Source: Streptomyces violaceusniger Tu 4113 (GTDB lineage Bacteria > Actinomycetota > Actinomycetes > Streptomycetales > Streptomycetaceae). Taken from it: a DNA stretch of 64,000 nucleotides. This document shows positions 63,754-64,000 of this stretch, one piece after another (the stretch's first letter is position 1; each line of letters starts with the position of its first letter). The stretch is from the NCBI RefSeq assembly GCF_000147815.2, contig NC_015957.1, positions 248,001 to 312,000 on the forward strand, read 5' to 3'. The translations under genes and the position numbers were made by a program. Under the pieces are notes generated by a model that was not told where the DNA came from, ran no database searches, and was given only the letters and a program-made list of their open reading frames with translations.

Positions 63754-64000
63754 ATGCCCGGGAACGGCCTTCCGGAGGGTGCCTCCAGGGGGGTCGCAAG
63801 TGGCCCCGGAGGGGCAATCGTTCGGCTTGCCCGGGGTGTCCCGCGGTGTCTCCGGGGGGCTCCCGGGGGGCCCTCGGGGAGCGTTCGGGCCAGCGCGGAC
63901 AGACGGTGCAATTGCACATATTAAATTGACCCATGGTGAGCGGGGTGTAAGTTCCCTCACTCCGGAAACTCATTCGGTGACTCCCGTCACACTGCCCAAC
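63754..64000. other. Right edge, no supported gene
   Basis: GC-rich until ~63900, then an AT-rich patch with the perfect 12-bp palindrome GTGCAATTGCAC at 63906-63917 and ATTAAATTGACC. It looks like the promoter/operator of a gene beyond the window. Confidence 0.45.

Overview
This 64-kb window is high-GC actinobacterial chromosome, almost certainly from a Streptomyces. The gene set includes bldC, an Lsr2-type nucleoid protein, valine dehydrogenase, DUF3073, DUF2617, membrane-bound spermidine-synthase-like and mycothiol-dependent-isomerase genes, and purS/purQ/purL. Third-position GC is very high and GTG starts are common. A perfect parS-type site near 13.1 kb suggests the origin-proximal core. 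The species cannot be fixed from the sequence.

Layout, left half (1-41 kb). A clpB fragment and a YbjN protein come first, followed by a membrane mannosyltransferase-like gene, a class I aminotransferase, DUF5996, a VOC protein, a tiny Gly/Cys/His-rich membrane peptide, DUF2617 and a membrane spermidine-synthase-like gene. Next come CoxG/SRPBCC, an aldose epimerase, pyrE, fba, an MFS exporter and DUF3151. The kynA-kynU-kynB operon (Trp to anthranilate) follows, then a NarL-type two-component pair, a P450, an ABC-2 exporter with a divergent GbsR/MarR-type regulator, a degenerate DAGK-fold protein, purA, two tandem membrane Ser/Thr kinases, and a class III aminotransferase with a GntR regulator.

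Layout, right half (41-64 kb). This part is dominated by de novo purine synthesis: purD, purC, purS-purQ-purL (translationally coupled), purF and purM. It also carries a SLATT-like membrane protein, an M48-like membrane protein without HExxH, a dimethylformamidase-beta-like protein, a phytoene-desaturase-like oxidoreductase, an orphan response regulator, two tRNA-Gly(GCC) genes plus a degenerate tRNA-Gly(UCC)-like element, lsrL, SnoaL, a mycothiol isomerase family protein, DUF3073, vdh, a conserved hypothetical and bldC. With purA in the left half, most of the IMP/AMP route is here; purN, purE/K, purB and purH are not seen.

The most unusual property is the amount of tandem-repeat DNA at gene ends and between genes: an 11-copy 48-bp array, a ~20-copy 27-bp array, 17/25/36-bp arrays, a 143-bp duplication of a gene 3' end, and in-frame expansions that lengthen KynA by about 80 residues and KynU by about 190. 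Many repeats contain a copy of the adjacent stop codon, which points to ongoing tandem duplication at gene boundaries. The gene order also looks like a junction of an origin-centred inversion relative to S. coelicolor; this rests on remembered gene order and needs checking.
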